Position numbers and translations under genes: made by a program
Notes under the pieces: model-generated
What the model was told of the DNA's origin: nothing
Database searches by the model: none
What the model saw: the letters and a program-made list of their open reading frames with translations, nothing else
Shown here: positions 35,610 through 46,711 of the stretch, piece after piece
Layout of the letters: each line of letters begins with the position of its first letter
How positions within the stretch are numbered: position 1 is the first letter of the stretch
Assembly (NCBI GenBank): GCA_023627715.1
Contig: JAMAHW010000044.1
Span: 186,001-250,000, forward strand
Reading direction: 5' to 3'
Source of the DNA: Periconia sp. R9002
Lineage: Eukaryota > Ascomycota > Dothideomycetes > Pleosporales > Periconiaceae
Length of the DNA: 64,000 nt

Positions 35610-38313
35610 ATGGATCCCGTCAGCGGACTAAGCATCGCCGCAAACGTCATGCAAGTCGTCGACTTTTCCATCAAAATTATTTCGCACACTACCCAGATCT
35701 ACAAGGCTGCCGATGGCATGGGCGATGATCTCCGAGACGTGGAAAAACTGGCCACGGACTTAACCGACTGCAATACATTGCTACTAGCTGATCTGCGGCG
35801 TATCGATCCCAAGCGGCACTCGTCCTTAGTACCATTACAGCACGGCGGTGGTAGCAGCAGCAGTAACAGTAAAAATACTACGACGACGGTTGTTTCCCAG
35901 GAGACGCCCCCTATTAGGTCAATGCAGCTAGAGAACGAAAATTCAGATGAGCGAGCGCTCGTAGATATCTGTCAAGACTGTAATGAAATAGCCAACACGC
36001 TGCTTCTCAAGCTCGAAGAAGTGCGGTATAAACCCGGACCGACGTCGAGAAAGAACGAGTGGAAAGCTGCACAAAAAGCATTCCGTTTTGTCTGGGAACA
36101 CAACGAAATTAATGCCATCCATTCGAAACTCCGCCAATACCGCGAGCAGCTGAATACTAGACTGCTGTTTTCTGTGAGGTGGGTATTTATCTCATTACTT
36201 ACTTCCTTATTTATTTATTTAACCAACCAACCAACAACACCCCCTTCCCTTTCCCTCCGCACACACATACATAAGTAGATATCCGATTTTCCTCGCTGAC
36301 CCACGTACCTACCTTACATAGTGAACTCCTCACTCGCAGCGCGCAACAACAGGACGGACGCCTGGAAACGCTCGACGGGCAAACGAGGAAAATAATAGCT
36401 GAATTAATGCAGAGCCGGAATGAAGCCACCGCGGACGCATCCGCCCTCAAAAAGATGCTAAGCAATCTCTCACAGCTCGTCATGGCGGAAAGCGAGAAGA
36501 CCCGCAACTTGCTTCCGGTCCGCCACGCGTCCCCACTTGACGTTGTCATCGCGCAACCGTACGAAGACACACCCGCCTCTATATCACGTGCTAATTCGCC
36601 TGCCCCGGCTATGTCCATACACGAAGCCGCTGCATCGGGAAACATCCAGCAACTGCGGAAGCTCTTGAAAAACCACCGCCAACACGTCGACGAACTCGAC
36701 GAAGAAGACCGCTCAGCACTCCAGCTAGCCTGCCTGAATCAGCAATTCAAAGCGGCAAAATACCTGGCGCAACAAGGAGCGGATCCCAACCAAGAGGATG
36801 AGACGGGCTCGACGCCGCTGCATTTCGCTGTCAAGAGTGGCGACGCTTCGTTTGTGCGGTTGCTGTTGGAGAGGGGGGCGAACAAGGAGTTCATGAACGA
36901 CGAAAGCCGGAAGCCTTTCTTTTATGCGGACAAGGATAATTTTCTGCTTAATTGGATCAGAAGGTTTGGCCATAACGTCGATGCTATGGATCCTGTCACT
37001 GGGTTCACGGCCTTAATCGAGGCGGCCAAAGAAGGCGACGTGTCGAGTGCAGAAGCTATGATGGAGCAGGGCGCGAATGTGGATGTGCAATGTGCGAAGA
37101 AGAACACGGCTTTGCATTACGCGTGTGAGTTGGGCAACTTAAACATCATCGCCCGCTTGGTGGACAAGCGATGTGCGCTTGATTTGCAGAACGACACCAA
37201 GTGTACGCCTCTTCTGGTTGCCGTGAGAAAAGGCCGTAAGTACATCACATCTATGTCGCCATATGGGAGGGTGGGCGGATGTCATCTCTTCTATCAATTG
37301 ATGTAGCCGCGTACATCAATTGATAAAACCACTCACCCAGCTGCCTGAGTTGGTTCTCTTCAGTCAAACCAACCCGCTGACATCTACCTAACCATAGACA
37401 ATTCCGCGATAAAGATCCTCATATCCGCGGGCGCAAACCTAGATGCCAGCGGCACAGACGATGACCTCACCCCCTTACTCGCAGGTAAGTCCTTCACACC
37501 ACGCTCCCCCCTCAAAACAGCCCACCACGCCCGAACCTAACACGCCCTCCAGCAATTGCAGCCAAAAACCCGGAAATAGCCCACAACCTCATAACACACG
37601 GCGCAAACCTCGCAACCCGCGACGCCCACGGCTACCCACCCATAACGCGCGCCGCCCAAGCCAGACTCGAAACCACCGTCCACACTCTCCTCACCTACGG
37701 CGCCGACATCAACGCGCAAGACACGACAACCCTAACGCCCCTCATCTCCGAAGCCGCAGTTGCCAACCTCCCCAACCTAATCGACTACCTCGCCACGCAC
37801 GGCGCAACCCTCACAACGCGCGACCACAACGGCAACCTCCCCCTCCAAGTAGCAAGCATGAACCACACGCCCCTATGCGTCGCGCGCCTCCTTGCCCACG
37901 GCGCAGACCCCAACACCCAAAACCGCTACGGCTACACTTCCCTCCACGAATCCGCCAAACGCAACTACGCCGACATCACTGAACTCTTACTCGCTGCGGG
38001 CGCCAGCACCGAAAGCCGCGTGGCGGTCGTAAACGGCCATTATACGCCCCTGCAGATGGCGAGTATGTATGGGCATGAGGCGTGTGTGCGGGTGTTGTTG
38101 GCGCATGGAGCGAACATCAATGCGCGAAATCGCCATGGGTGGACGCCGTTGATGGAATCGTGTTTTCATGGACGGGCTGCGGTGACAGAGTTGTTGCTCA
38201 AGGCTGGGGCTGATGAGACGATTTCGTGTGAAGTTGGGCGCTCGCCGTTGTTGTTGGCGGCTACTGAGGGGAGGACCGAGTGTGTGCAGTTGATTGAAAA
38301 GTATCGCGGGTGA
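35610..38313 (+). CDS. Ankyrin-repeat protein with NLR-type N-terminal domain
   Basis: Exons 35610-36178, 36322-37235, 37398-37484 and 37553-38313 encode 776 residues, all junctions in phase. The N-terminus (MDPVSGLSIAANVMQVVDFSIKII) is the helical domain found at the start of many fungal NACHT/NLR and ankyrin proteins. Residues 210-310 look coiled (TLDGQTRKIIAELM, ALKKMLSNLSQLV). From about residue 330 to the end run some 12 ankyrin repeats; good examples are GSTPLHFAVKSGDASFVRLL, YTSLHESAKRNYADITELLL and WTPLMESCFHGRAAVTELLL. No NACHT ATPase lies between, so it is a sensor or adaptor shape without a switch domain. Codon use changes to very C-rich in 37500-37950 and back to G-rich after 38030. 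Confidence 0.85.
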
Positions 38314-38379
38314 ATGTTGTAGTTGGGTTGGAGTTGGCTTAAAAGGAGACGTAGTACCTTCAACTAATCGAGACCAGCC

Positions 38380-38387
38380 TATATAAT
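38380..38387 (+). promoter_or_regulatory. TATA element upstream of the 5S rRNA gene
   Basis: TATATAAT begins 31 bases before the 5S start. The truncated copy at 34596 has the same word at the same distance. An upstream TATA-like element at this spacing is known for 5S genes of several ascomycetes, where it supports TFIIIB binding. Confidence 0.65.
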
Positions 38388-38410
38388 GGCCGTATTGGTC
38401 ACCGACTACC

Positions 38411-38530
38411 ACATACGACCATAGGACCATGAAAACAGAGCTTCCCGTCCGCTCAGCTGTACTTAAGCATGGTACCGGCGGATTAGTAGTTAGGTGGGTG
38501 ACCACTAGCGAATACCTGCTGTTGTATGTT
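38411..38530 (+). rRNA. 5S ribosomal RNA gene
   Basis: About 120 bases starting ACATACGACCATAGG and ending GTTGTATGTT, the hallmark ends of filamentous-fungal 5S rRNA, which pair to form helix I. Internal marks are AAAACAG, CTTCCCGTCCGCTCAGCTGT, TACTTAAGC, TTAGTAGTTAGGTGGGTGACC and CTAGCGAATACC. Helix II is kept: GGACCATG faces CATGGTACC with a bulged A, although its bases differ from those of Neurospora as I recall them, which argues for selection on pairing. A run of nine T at 38529-38537 provides the RNA polymerase III terminator. 5S genes are dispersed singly in filamentous ascomycetes, so this may be one of many loci. Confidence 0.92.
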
Positions 38531-38537
38531 TTTTTTT
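38529..38537 (+). terminator. Pol III T-run terminator of the 5S gene
   Basis: Nine consecutive T residues directly after the 5S rRNA end, the standard signal for RNA polymerase III release. Confidence 0.8.
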
Positions 38538-39023
38538 GCTTTCCTTTCCTTATAACCCTCCCTCCCTATACGTGGGTAGGTGCCTGAGGCATGTACGTAG
38601 TTGAAAGCGAAATTTTTTTGGGGGTGGGGGTATGAGGCAACCGAAGACAAGCCCATGTCAAGAATGAAATAGCAATAATCTCCCAAAAAATGTTTATGAA
38701 CTTAAGAAAAACAACTGAGCTGAAACTGCACGATTTATAGCAAAATGCAAATAAAATTCGATAAATTAACTAACATGATACCGCCAAATGCGATCTAGCG
38801 AGCAGCGTATGCACATGTACCCAATACTTAACATGCAATAAAAACACCATACCCTAATTAATGCCTGTGTGTATCCTAAGAACCATGATTTAATTCAAGC
38901 AAACGTAGTAAAAATTGTCCAGAGACTAACTACAGTCTATCAGCTATGCTCACTGCAACACCCCCCTTGTTTCCCCTTCTCTATTTCCGTAAATAAGAAA
39001 AGCACATCATCTCTCTACACTTG
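38538..39023. other. Intergenic, about 490 bases
   Basis: AT-rich DNA between the 5S gene and the Cys-rich membrane protein gene. No feature is recognised. Confidence 0.45.
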
Positions 39024-39887
39024 CTATCTCTCAGCTGGTAACTCTACAGGCGCCTCCATTGTCTCGACTTCATGATACGCCCTGTCTTGCGGCGGTAGCG
39101 GCTCCCCAGTACCCCCTTTTTTGTTCCAGTCCAACATGGCATCGGCACGCCGACGTCGCGCTTTGCGGCGGCGGAAGAGGAAGAATATACCGATAAGCCC
39201 AGCAAGGAGGAGGACGCCTAAAGGTATGCCGGCTCCGAGACCGATTTTGAGACTTGATGAAGGAGGTGATGGGGCTGGCGACGCCTTTGGATCGGATTTT
39301 GATACTGGTGAGGGGTTGGAGGAAGAGTTTGGCTGTGAAGAGGTCGTCGGCGAGCTGGACGTGGTCGACGCGCTGAACGTCGTTTGCGATATCGAGGCGA
39401 GTTTGGCGGTGGCATAGATGACAGGAGAGGCGGCTGAGAAGGGCTTGTCGCACCCTGCTGTTCTGATATCTGCCGACTCCGGGTTGTTTTTGGGTTCGCA
39501 GGACCATTTTGTCGCAGGGTTTGCTGGACAATTGAAGACTAATTGAGGGATGCTGTTTCTGGCTTCTATGGGATGTATTAGCCCGAGGTTCTTTTTTAGA
39601 TTCCTTGTGTTTGTAGAAGCGAGGATCGGGGGAGAGTGACCTGCGGTATCTATACAATATTGTGGGCATGCAGCGTCGTTGAATGTTGAATCTGTACAGC
39701 CTTCTCTGTAGTAGAAATTTTTGGATAGTCTGTCGTCGCTTGGATTTCTGCATAACCCGTTGGTGAGGCATAGATCGTTAAGATAGCAGCAAGCGGTGTG
39801 CTTGCCATTGGCGACGGCGGTTACGTCGCAGGGAAACCATAACCCTTCCATTTCTGTGCCGTTGGGCATGTAGCACTGTGCATACAT
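39024..39887 (-). CDS. Cys-rich single-pass membrane protein, 5' end unresolved
   Basis: From the ATG at 39887 the frame encodes 287 residues: a Cys-rich region (AQCYMPNGTEM, TACCYLNDLCLTNGLC, CPQYC), a Ser/Pro-rich stalk, one transmembrane helix (IPLGVLLLAGLIGIFFLF), a basic RRRKARRRR stop and a short tail. This matches the architecture of the protein at 6856-7967. Family members begin with a signal peptide, but no ATG-led signal-peptide exon can be found upstream; a hydrophobic open stretch near 39950-39990 (LPISLLLGLYGPL) lacks a start. The 5' exon may be missed or lost. A small intron inside the open frame (GHSPPIL to IEARNSIPQ) is also possible. Function unknown. Confidence 0.6.
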   Translation of the reverse strand: MYAQCYMPNGTEMEGLWFPCDVTAVANGKHTACCYLNDLCLTNGLCRNPSDDRLSKNFYYREGCTDSTFNDAACPQYCIDTAGHSPPILASTNTRNLKKNLGLIHPIEARNSIPQLVFNCPANPATKWSCEPKNNPESADIRTAGCDKPFSAASPVIYATAKLASISQTTFSASTTSSSPTTSSQPNSSSNPSPVSKSDPKASPAPSPPSSSLKIGLGAGIPLGVLLLAGLIGIFFLFRRRKARRRRADAMLDWNKKGGTGEPLPPQDRAYHEVETMEAPVELPAER

Positions 39888-41549
39888 CTTGTAATGGCCG
39901 TTTGGTTTGAATCTAGGCAATTAAGAAGAAGAAATATGGTGTGTGGACATACAAGTGGGCCGTAAAGACCAAGCAGTAGGGAGATGGGGAGGACTGGCGG
40001 CAGAAGGCAGACACTTCGTACTAGGGGTCTGTTCGGAAGGCCTCCAGCATCAGGAAAACTTATTGTTAGCAGACGGCATTCGTAAGCATATAGGGGCAGA
40101 TCTGTCAGCGCGCAGTGGTAACAAGGCGTAGACGCTTTGACCGTCTGAGTTTACTGTGATAATGTGGGGGCTAATTCACCGAGTGCTGGACTGGAGCATA
40201 CATGCGTTTGAGACTCGGGCTCTTTTAGCTATTCAGGCCATATCGAAAAAAAATAAAGGGTTCAATTTACTCGCGCTCGTGGGTCTTGATTTGAGCTTGA
40301 GTTGACGGCGCGGTAGTCTATAAATATTGGGCCTTGAGCCTGGAATTGTTGCGGGAATCATTAACGACTATCTCTGTGTGATGAGATTGAGTCTTTTTTT
40401 CGTTATGCAGGTCGTCGTCCGAAGGTTCAGGGTTCCGGCAATTCCTAAAAGCACCTGGAACCAGAAGTTTATTGTGGGATGCGGACGAGATCGCGCGGAA
40501 TTGGTTATTTGACAAAGCAGGCATGTTCCTGCTCGTTTGGTGCATATTATGCTCAAACAGCTGTTTTTAAAGTGGTAGTGAAAAGATTGGAAAAAGATTG
40601 AGCAGATTGTGGTGAGGTTCGCAAAAATTGGAGCATTCGGGCATCTATGTGGCTTTGAGAGAGTATTTGATGTATTTCCCCCTACCTAGCTTTGATGAGC
40701 CTCGCGTTACTGTGCCGCAGCTCGGTTAGCTAGGTAACAGGGTGTTGTAACAGCATTTGCAGAGTGACCTGCGCTATGGTTGGTAATTGCGCTCTCTTAG
40801 CGTATTAGCCACGTTTTGCGTTTGGAAGGTATTCGGAGGACAATTCGTGGGCTGTCTGTAGCAGAACCTAAACATAGACATTCAAGCACTTACCAACTCC
40901 ACATCTAATTCTGTTATGGTTTCTAGTAGTCCTTTACTTATTCTCTTCTTCTATTCTATATGCTTGATTGGTCACAACTACCGCATGTGTCATTGGATGT
41001 GTCTACTGTTTAAACATGTTATATAATAAGAATCATCGCAACGACAAACGAAGGCCGAATGAATAAATTAGTGCCGGAAGAAACGCTCAGTCGAATGCAA
41101 ACAATTTGCCGAAGCTGGAGGATCCCACCTCCAACAAAAGCGCAATTAATAGCTTGATAATTGTTTCGAGGTTTCCTTTGTATATATGTATATATCAAAG
41201 TACTGATCAGTACGAACGCTGACGGCCCAAAGTGAAAGACCACCAACCTACGGTTGAAAAAGGTTCTCTAACGCCATTGATCGCTTTTATGCATGCTTCG
41301 GTGTCAGAAAACATTTTTATTCTTAGGTACATCATTCAAAATGATGGCTATTGACACTATTTAGATGTGAGCAGAAAACTTCGCACTTCATTGAAAAAAT
41401 TAGATGATGGGGCCTATGAAAAATTGTAAAACAAGTCTCGTCAAGCATAGACTACCCGCGGTATCGACACAGGCAGAAGTCACAATAAGGTCCTCGACCA
41501 GGACGGACACACAGGTAAATTTTGGTGCACGTGATAAGAATGATGTGTC
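39888..41549. other. Gene-poor stretch
   Basis: About 1.65 kb. The left part probably holds the missing first exon or promoter of the Cys-rich protein gene. One copy of the dispersed repeat lies at 41446-41511. No other feature is supported. Confidence 0.4.
41446..41511 (-). repeat. Dispersed repeat, copy D
   Basis: On the minus strand this segment reads TGTCCGTCCTGGTCGAGGAC and, about 25 bases on, CTGTGTCGATACCGCGGGTAG. The same two blocks in the same order and similar spacing occur at 59845-59921. Confidence 0.55.
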
Positions 41550-43533
41550 CTACACTAGCTGAATCTCCTGAATTGGACTATCCTCGAAATCCTCCAACCT
41601 GAACGCGCGCACTGCACCACCCGGTGACTCTCTTAAATAGAAAGCATTAGACCACCAGGTCCAGTTCATTGGTGGCGCCTGTAATCCTGGGTTGATCTCA
41701 TGCCGCCCGTTCAAATATGTCATCATAATACCTACGCGCTCGAAATTTTTCTCTGTAGTGAAATCTGTGGCGACGTTTCGTTTCAGGAGAAGGGACAAGT
41801 ATTGCTCCTCTCGTGATGTCTTGATCAATGGCATCAAGTATATATGAGCGGTATGGAAGGTATCCAAAGATACTCGTACATATTCGTCGTTATATACCAG
41901 CTCTCCTGGATTGAGAATGCCCAGAGGAATGAGGTGACACTTGATCCGAAGCGAAGCCCTCGATAACTCCCCAAAAGGGTCTGATTGCAGCAATATGGTC
42001 TCGGCGCCGAGAACTTCTGCGAGTGGGCAAACTTCTTTGGGGATAGTAAGAAATTTGATACGGCCTTCAATTGATGCCCATGACCATGTCGGAGCTTCGG
42101 GTTTGTTTCTTAGAATAATTATCGTAAATCACTGAATTGTAAAAGTAGATCTTACCTCGGTAGCATTCCGCTCTGTAACTCTCCGCCGTCGCCGTTTCCC
42201 AAAGCAGACTCGGAATGATTGTTTGTTTCCAGTGTCCCGCAATGTACTCCCAGTCGAGCGCATCAGCAATTACTCTAGCTAGCCCACCAATAGCGACCAG
42301 TTTGTCGCTCGGGAAGCTCAACAGGCAGCTTGAATATCTCTGGACAGTCTGCTTCCATAGCTCATACCCATCCCCCTCTTGCACCTTTGCAATCCAAATC
42401 TTCCGTGTCGAGATGGACGGAAAAACTGACAAGCGATCGGATATGCCCTTTGCTGTCATCTCTCGGCATTCCCAGACAGTGGGATCCGAAAAGTGGATTG
42501 TCCTAGGTGCTAGGAGATGTTCCTGCACTACCCATCCTCGGCGGTCAAGTGGTCTTTCACGATCAAGAGTGACGAGAAGATTTGTTCCCGGCAAGTCCTC
42601 ATTTCCAGGTTCCAGTGTTATAGGAGGCTGCTCTGCCGATAACGGTTTCGCAAGGAATCCATCTTTTAGACTTACTGCATCCGAAGCCGCAAGAGTAACC
42701 GTAGCATTGCGATATACATCAGCCATCAAAGCAGCCTCGCGGTCCAACTCCGATTCACCCTTGGCGCCCTGAATAATACAGAGCGCGTCAATCCAGAGGT
42801 ATCGTATTCCAAGCCTCCGAGTGAATCTTATTGCGTCTTGAAAGGTTTGGCGAAGACGTCCGATGTCAAGCCCATCTCTCATTCTTGTAATCTCTGGCAT
42901 AGTCTGCTTTGTGAGTTTGAAAAAGTCGTCTTTTCCCCATTGATGACTGAGTGCGAAATACCGGCGGTCTTCGGAATGTCCAGAAAACGAGGATGAGTGC
43001 GTAAGCCTCATTTCAACAACATCAATCAGCCGAGTCGGAAAAAACATTTTACTAGTGTCCTGTCGACAGGAACTATGCTCCGCAAGACATATATCATAAC
43101 AATGGCGGAGACTATCCAGGCCAAAACGCGGCACATTCGCACTAGGTCTTAGAGTTGGGTGAGCTGGCTCGAGCCTTTCCCATGTATCGAGATCCTTGAT
43201 AAAAGAGGCCATGTCCCACTCGAATAATTCCGCTGTAGTATTGTCCTGCTCTACGATGGAGGAGAAAAAACCGAACTCCGGCTTAAACATATCCTTAACC
43301 TCTTCTGTGGACAGTAGGTGGATATCCAGAGGAATGTGCCCTCCTTCACCGATAGTATGCAGTAAAAGCTCTCTCCTGCGGAGAGACTCGTTGAGTTTCA
43401 TGCAGGTCACGCATCTTGTTGATGATTTGAGCAAGTCATTGAGTGGTATTCCTTTCATTACTGGGATTTCGACATGGTCCCGGAGCGAGGTTCGACGGTA
43501 GCTGCAAAATCGACATAAGCGCTTAAACTCCAT
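41550..43533 (-). CDS. HET domain protein
   Basis: Exons 43533-42156 and 42094-41550 encode 640 residues; the single intron rejoins CYRG at the splice with APTWSWASIEG, the usual end of HET regions. An N-terminal Cys pair region (CRFCSYRR, STRCVTCMKL) precedes the HET domain at about residues 190-340: YFALSHQWGKDDFF, TFQDAIRFTRRLGIRYLWIDALCIIQG, EAALMADVYRNATVTLAASDA and DRRGWVVQEHLLAPRTIHF. This is the TOL/HET-6-like class, unlike the HET-D/E class protein at 18783. No signalling domain is fused. It probably takes part in self/non-self recognition or is a member with a general immune role. Confidence 0.9.
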
Positions 43534-44574
43534 GATTATTTCCGAAGACTTTGAGAAATGCAGGTGAAGCGAGAAATAAGTGAGGGTTGAGGAGAACGGC
43601 TAAGGTGATTCTTCCAAATAATAATGTTGGATAAAGATGTATATCCGATCGATCTGGCGTTACTTTCAGAGGCGTAGCTATGCGCCCAAGAAAAGCCGAG
43701 AACGTTGTTTTGAGTTCTGCATGCGTCAATACCAGGAGTAATACAAATGATTGTTTTACGATCGATGTTTCATGCGCGGAAGCAGAATGGACAAAATACG
43801 ACTGTAGTTAAGAGAAAATAAGACAATCAGTAGTATTGTCTCTAAAGCAGAATAGTGGACACGCACAGCACAAATTTGGAGGTAAGCTGCAGTTTGTGCC
43901 CGCCTTGGAGGCACTGCACGCCAAGACGGCAGTTGTTTTTGCCTTGTTTTCAGCCTTGTTGCCTTTCGTCCATTCCCCTCCCATAACTACACAGGAAACC
44001 AAAATTCGAGAAAAGCCGTATAAAAAAGGGAAAGTTCCCATAAAAATATAGATAAAAATTCCGGTGGAAAGCGGAAGTTGGATAGCAGATGGTGGATGGT
44101 CTTTTGCAGGAAGAGCTGACCTTGGAAGCCGACCCCCAGGCCCAGGCCTCAATCACGTGACCAAATGCTACCTGTGCACATGGGCACATGTGTGCAAAGT
44201 TTAGTAGATTCAATATATATATATATATAGGTATGTATGTATACTCTTTCTAATAGGTCCTTACCTATGTATTCTAGTGCGGGCTTTTCTCTTTTTCCTC
44301 AGGTTGCAGGCGGAGGATAGGGATAGGGGTCATATTCTGTTTGAAAACCACTACAAGGACGTTCGTTACCTGACATTCAAACTATTGTTAATACTGTGAC
44401 TGATTATACCAATTGATTGCGAAAGAAGACAACACTTTTGACACTTTTGATAGATATACATTCCATGTATGTAAGCATAATCTCGAGTTATATACCAAAA
44501 GAATGCACGAAACCTAAATACGCCAATCTATGCCTACGCGGAAAAGAGTAAAAAGTTTGCAAGTTGTAAATAAT
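43534..44574. other. Intergenic with a TA microsatellite
   Basis: About 1 kb between the HET gene start and the end of the FAD monooxygenase gene. A (TA)n run lies at about 44212-44229, followed by (GTAT)n. No gene is seen. Confidence 0.5.
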
Positions 44575-46711
44575 CTACTGATCCCTCATGAACCCCTCAT
44601 AATACCGATCCAACCACTCCACAGCCGCAGCGCCATTCTCTCTCCCGCCATCGCTAAACCTCCTCACGCACCCCACATACCCATCGGGCCTCACATTAAC
44701 GACCACAACCTCGCCGTCTGCAAGGCCATCCAGCCATTTCGTTCTACACGATTGACCGCGGGTGTCTTGTTGGGGGATGTCGTCAAGGTAGATGCTGAAG
44801 GGGGATTCGCGGAGGACGTGGGGGAGGTGTTCGATTTCAAGGTCGCCACGCTCGGGGATGACGAGGGCGTAGGTGAAGACGCCGCTGACGGGGGTGTAGC
44901 GCTCTGGGCAGACGAATTGGTCGTGTGGGGCGGCGAGGGGTGGTTGGAAGGTGTAGGACGCGTTGGCGGCTTGCGTGATGCGGCCGACGTACGAGGACGA
45001 GGAGATGTGCGCGTTGGAGACGGCGTCGAGGAAGGGGAGCGAGGTGACGACGTGGTTGGTGAAGAAGTAAATGCGGAATTGGCCGAGGGCTGGGATGTCG
45101 GTTTGGATGTCGACTGGGTTGGCGTCGATGAAGCGGGTTACTTTTGCTGGGGGGAGGAGGAAGCCTGGTTGGAGGTTCCCCCGGGGGTAGTGTTTGGGGG
45201 AGTGGGTGTTTAGGACGTTTGGCTCGTAGCTGACGCCATAGCCGGATATAAAAGCGACGTTTTTGTTGAAGTTGTTGGCGAGAGCTTCTGGGTCGCCGGC
45301 GGAAAAGGCGTTGGCGTGCTCGTAGTCGAAGTCGATGAGGTCCTGGGCGATTTTCTTACGCTCCTGCTCGTACGTTTCCATGAGGATGGGCTTGGCGAGG
45401 TTGCGGACCGAGAAGTTGAGTTTCCACGCTAGGTTCCATGCATCGTGCATGGATGTGTTCATGCCCTGGGCGGCTTTGGGTGAGTGTGTGTGGCTGGCAT
45501 CGCCGGCAATGAATACTCGTTGCTTATCGTCCATGAAGCGTGCCGCAACGCGTTGACCGATCTTGTAGCGGCCAAACCATTCCACCGACCTCCATTCGAG
45601 TCGATAGGGCTGCATGATTTGTTGTGCGCGCTTTTGGACAAACTCCTGGGTGTGTTGCTCCTTGGATGTAGCTTCTTCTGAGCCGGGCTTCAATTCAATG
45701 TAGAGACGCGTCATGTTTCTCTCGCGCGGGATCATCAATACTGAGCCTAGTTCATCTGATTGCACTACGACTTTGCTCCAGATGTCGGGGAAGTTGGTAT
45801 CGAGAACGCCATCCAGTACGCCCCATACTGATTCGGAAGAAGCGCCAACGGGTGTGGCGTTGGGGATGCATTTCCGCACCCGGGAATGAGCGCCATCGCA
45901 ACCAACGATATACCTCGTGCCAAATGACTTATTGGTGTGGCTGACGTTCTGCTTGCAGTGGACTGTGAGGGGACGCACTTTCTCAGGTGTGTACTCAAAG
46001 TCGGTAAAGGCTGTGTTGCGGGTGACCTCGACACCACGTTCCTGCAGGTCCACCTCGAAAAGGCTTTCGACCATACCCTGGTGGACAAGTAGAATGTACG
46101 GGTCGAGCAAGTCTACTACGGGCGGGTAGTGGATTTCTCGGCCAGTGCGGTGCAACGGTTTCTCCATAGTCGACTTCCAGAAGGCGATGTCATAGATTCG
46201 CACACCCTTGCGCAGAAGCGGTTCAGCGAGGCGCATTTGACGAAGGGTCTCAATAGATTTGGGCTGGAGACCATCGGCCCGGCCCGTCGAGGTGCGATCG
46301 GGACGGTCGTCGACGATGCGCGTTTTGATGCCAAAGCGGACGAGGTTGTCTCTTCAGAAATATTAGCTACGAACTGGGATTTTTTAATCGATATTACACG
46401 CCATGTGCTATTCAACTTGCGTTTCATAATTGGCTCAATGTGATCAGCGTGGATATAGGTCACATGACTTACGCAAGCATCAGCCCGGCGGGCCCGGCAC
46501 CGACGACCAGCACATCGCTTAAAAAAGTAGAATAGTGGGCATCTGCTCCAAATTGCGATATGGACGTGGTCTCGGAGCTGTTTTTGTGCGTGGAATCGGT
46601 GGCCACAGTGCTGGAACTGGTGAGGCCTGGAGCCATCTTCACGACTTTGTGGTGGTTTGGGGGGCTGTCGGACGTGGAACGCTTCATGATGGACCAGAAC
46701 GACGGAGCCAT
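44575..46711 (-). CDS. hxnV: FAD monooxygenase, phenol 2-monooxygenase-like (HxnV-type)
   Basis: Exons 46711-46473 and 46351-44575 encode 671 residues, the normal size of phenol-hydroxylase-type enzymes with a C-terminal thioredoxin-like domain. The FAD-binding motif VLVVGAGPAGLMLA is split by the intron; the DG motif (GCDGAHSRVR) and the GD motif (VFIAGDASHTHSPKAAQGMNTSMHDAWNLAWKL in part) are intact. It hydroxylates aromatic or pyridine rings with NAD(P)H and O2, in the cytosol or peroxisome. The next genes are an amidase, a cyclic imide hydrolase and a salicylate-hydroxylase-like monooxygenase, the set of the nicotinate pathway, in which HxnV is a monooxygenase of this class. The symbol rests on that context. 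The gene is divergent from the amidase gene. Confidence 0.85.

Noticed and set aside
37443..37982. 179-codon Pro/Arg-rich frame
   Set aside because: It crosses an intron and reads the C-rich ankyrin exon in the wrong frame; the ankyrin frame has clear repeats.
44205..44240. TA-rich run as possible origin or regulatory site
   Set aside because: A simple (TA)n and (GTAT)n microsatellite explains it.
44530..45213. Plus-strand 227-codon open frame
   Set aside because: It is antisense to the FAD monooxygenase, whose motifs and splice phase are secure. The Gly/Val/Glu-rich translation is a mirror of G+C-rich codons.
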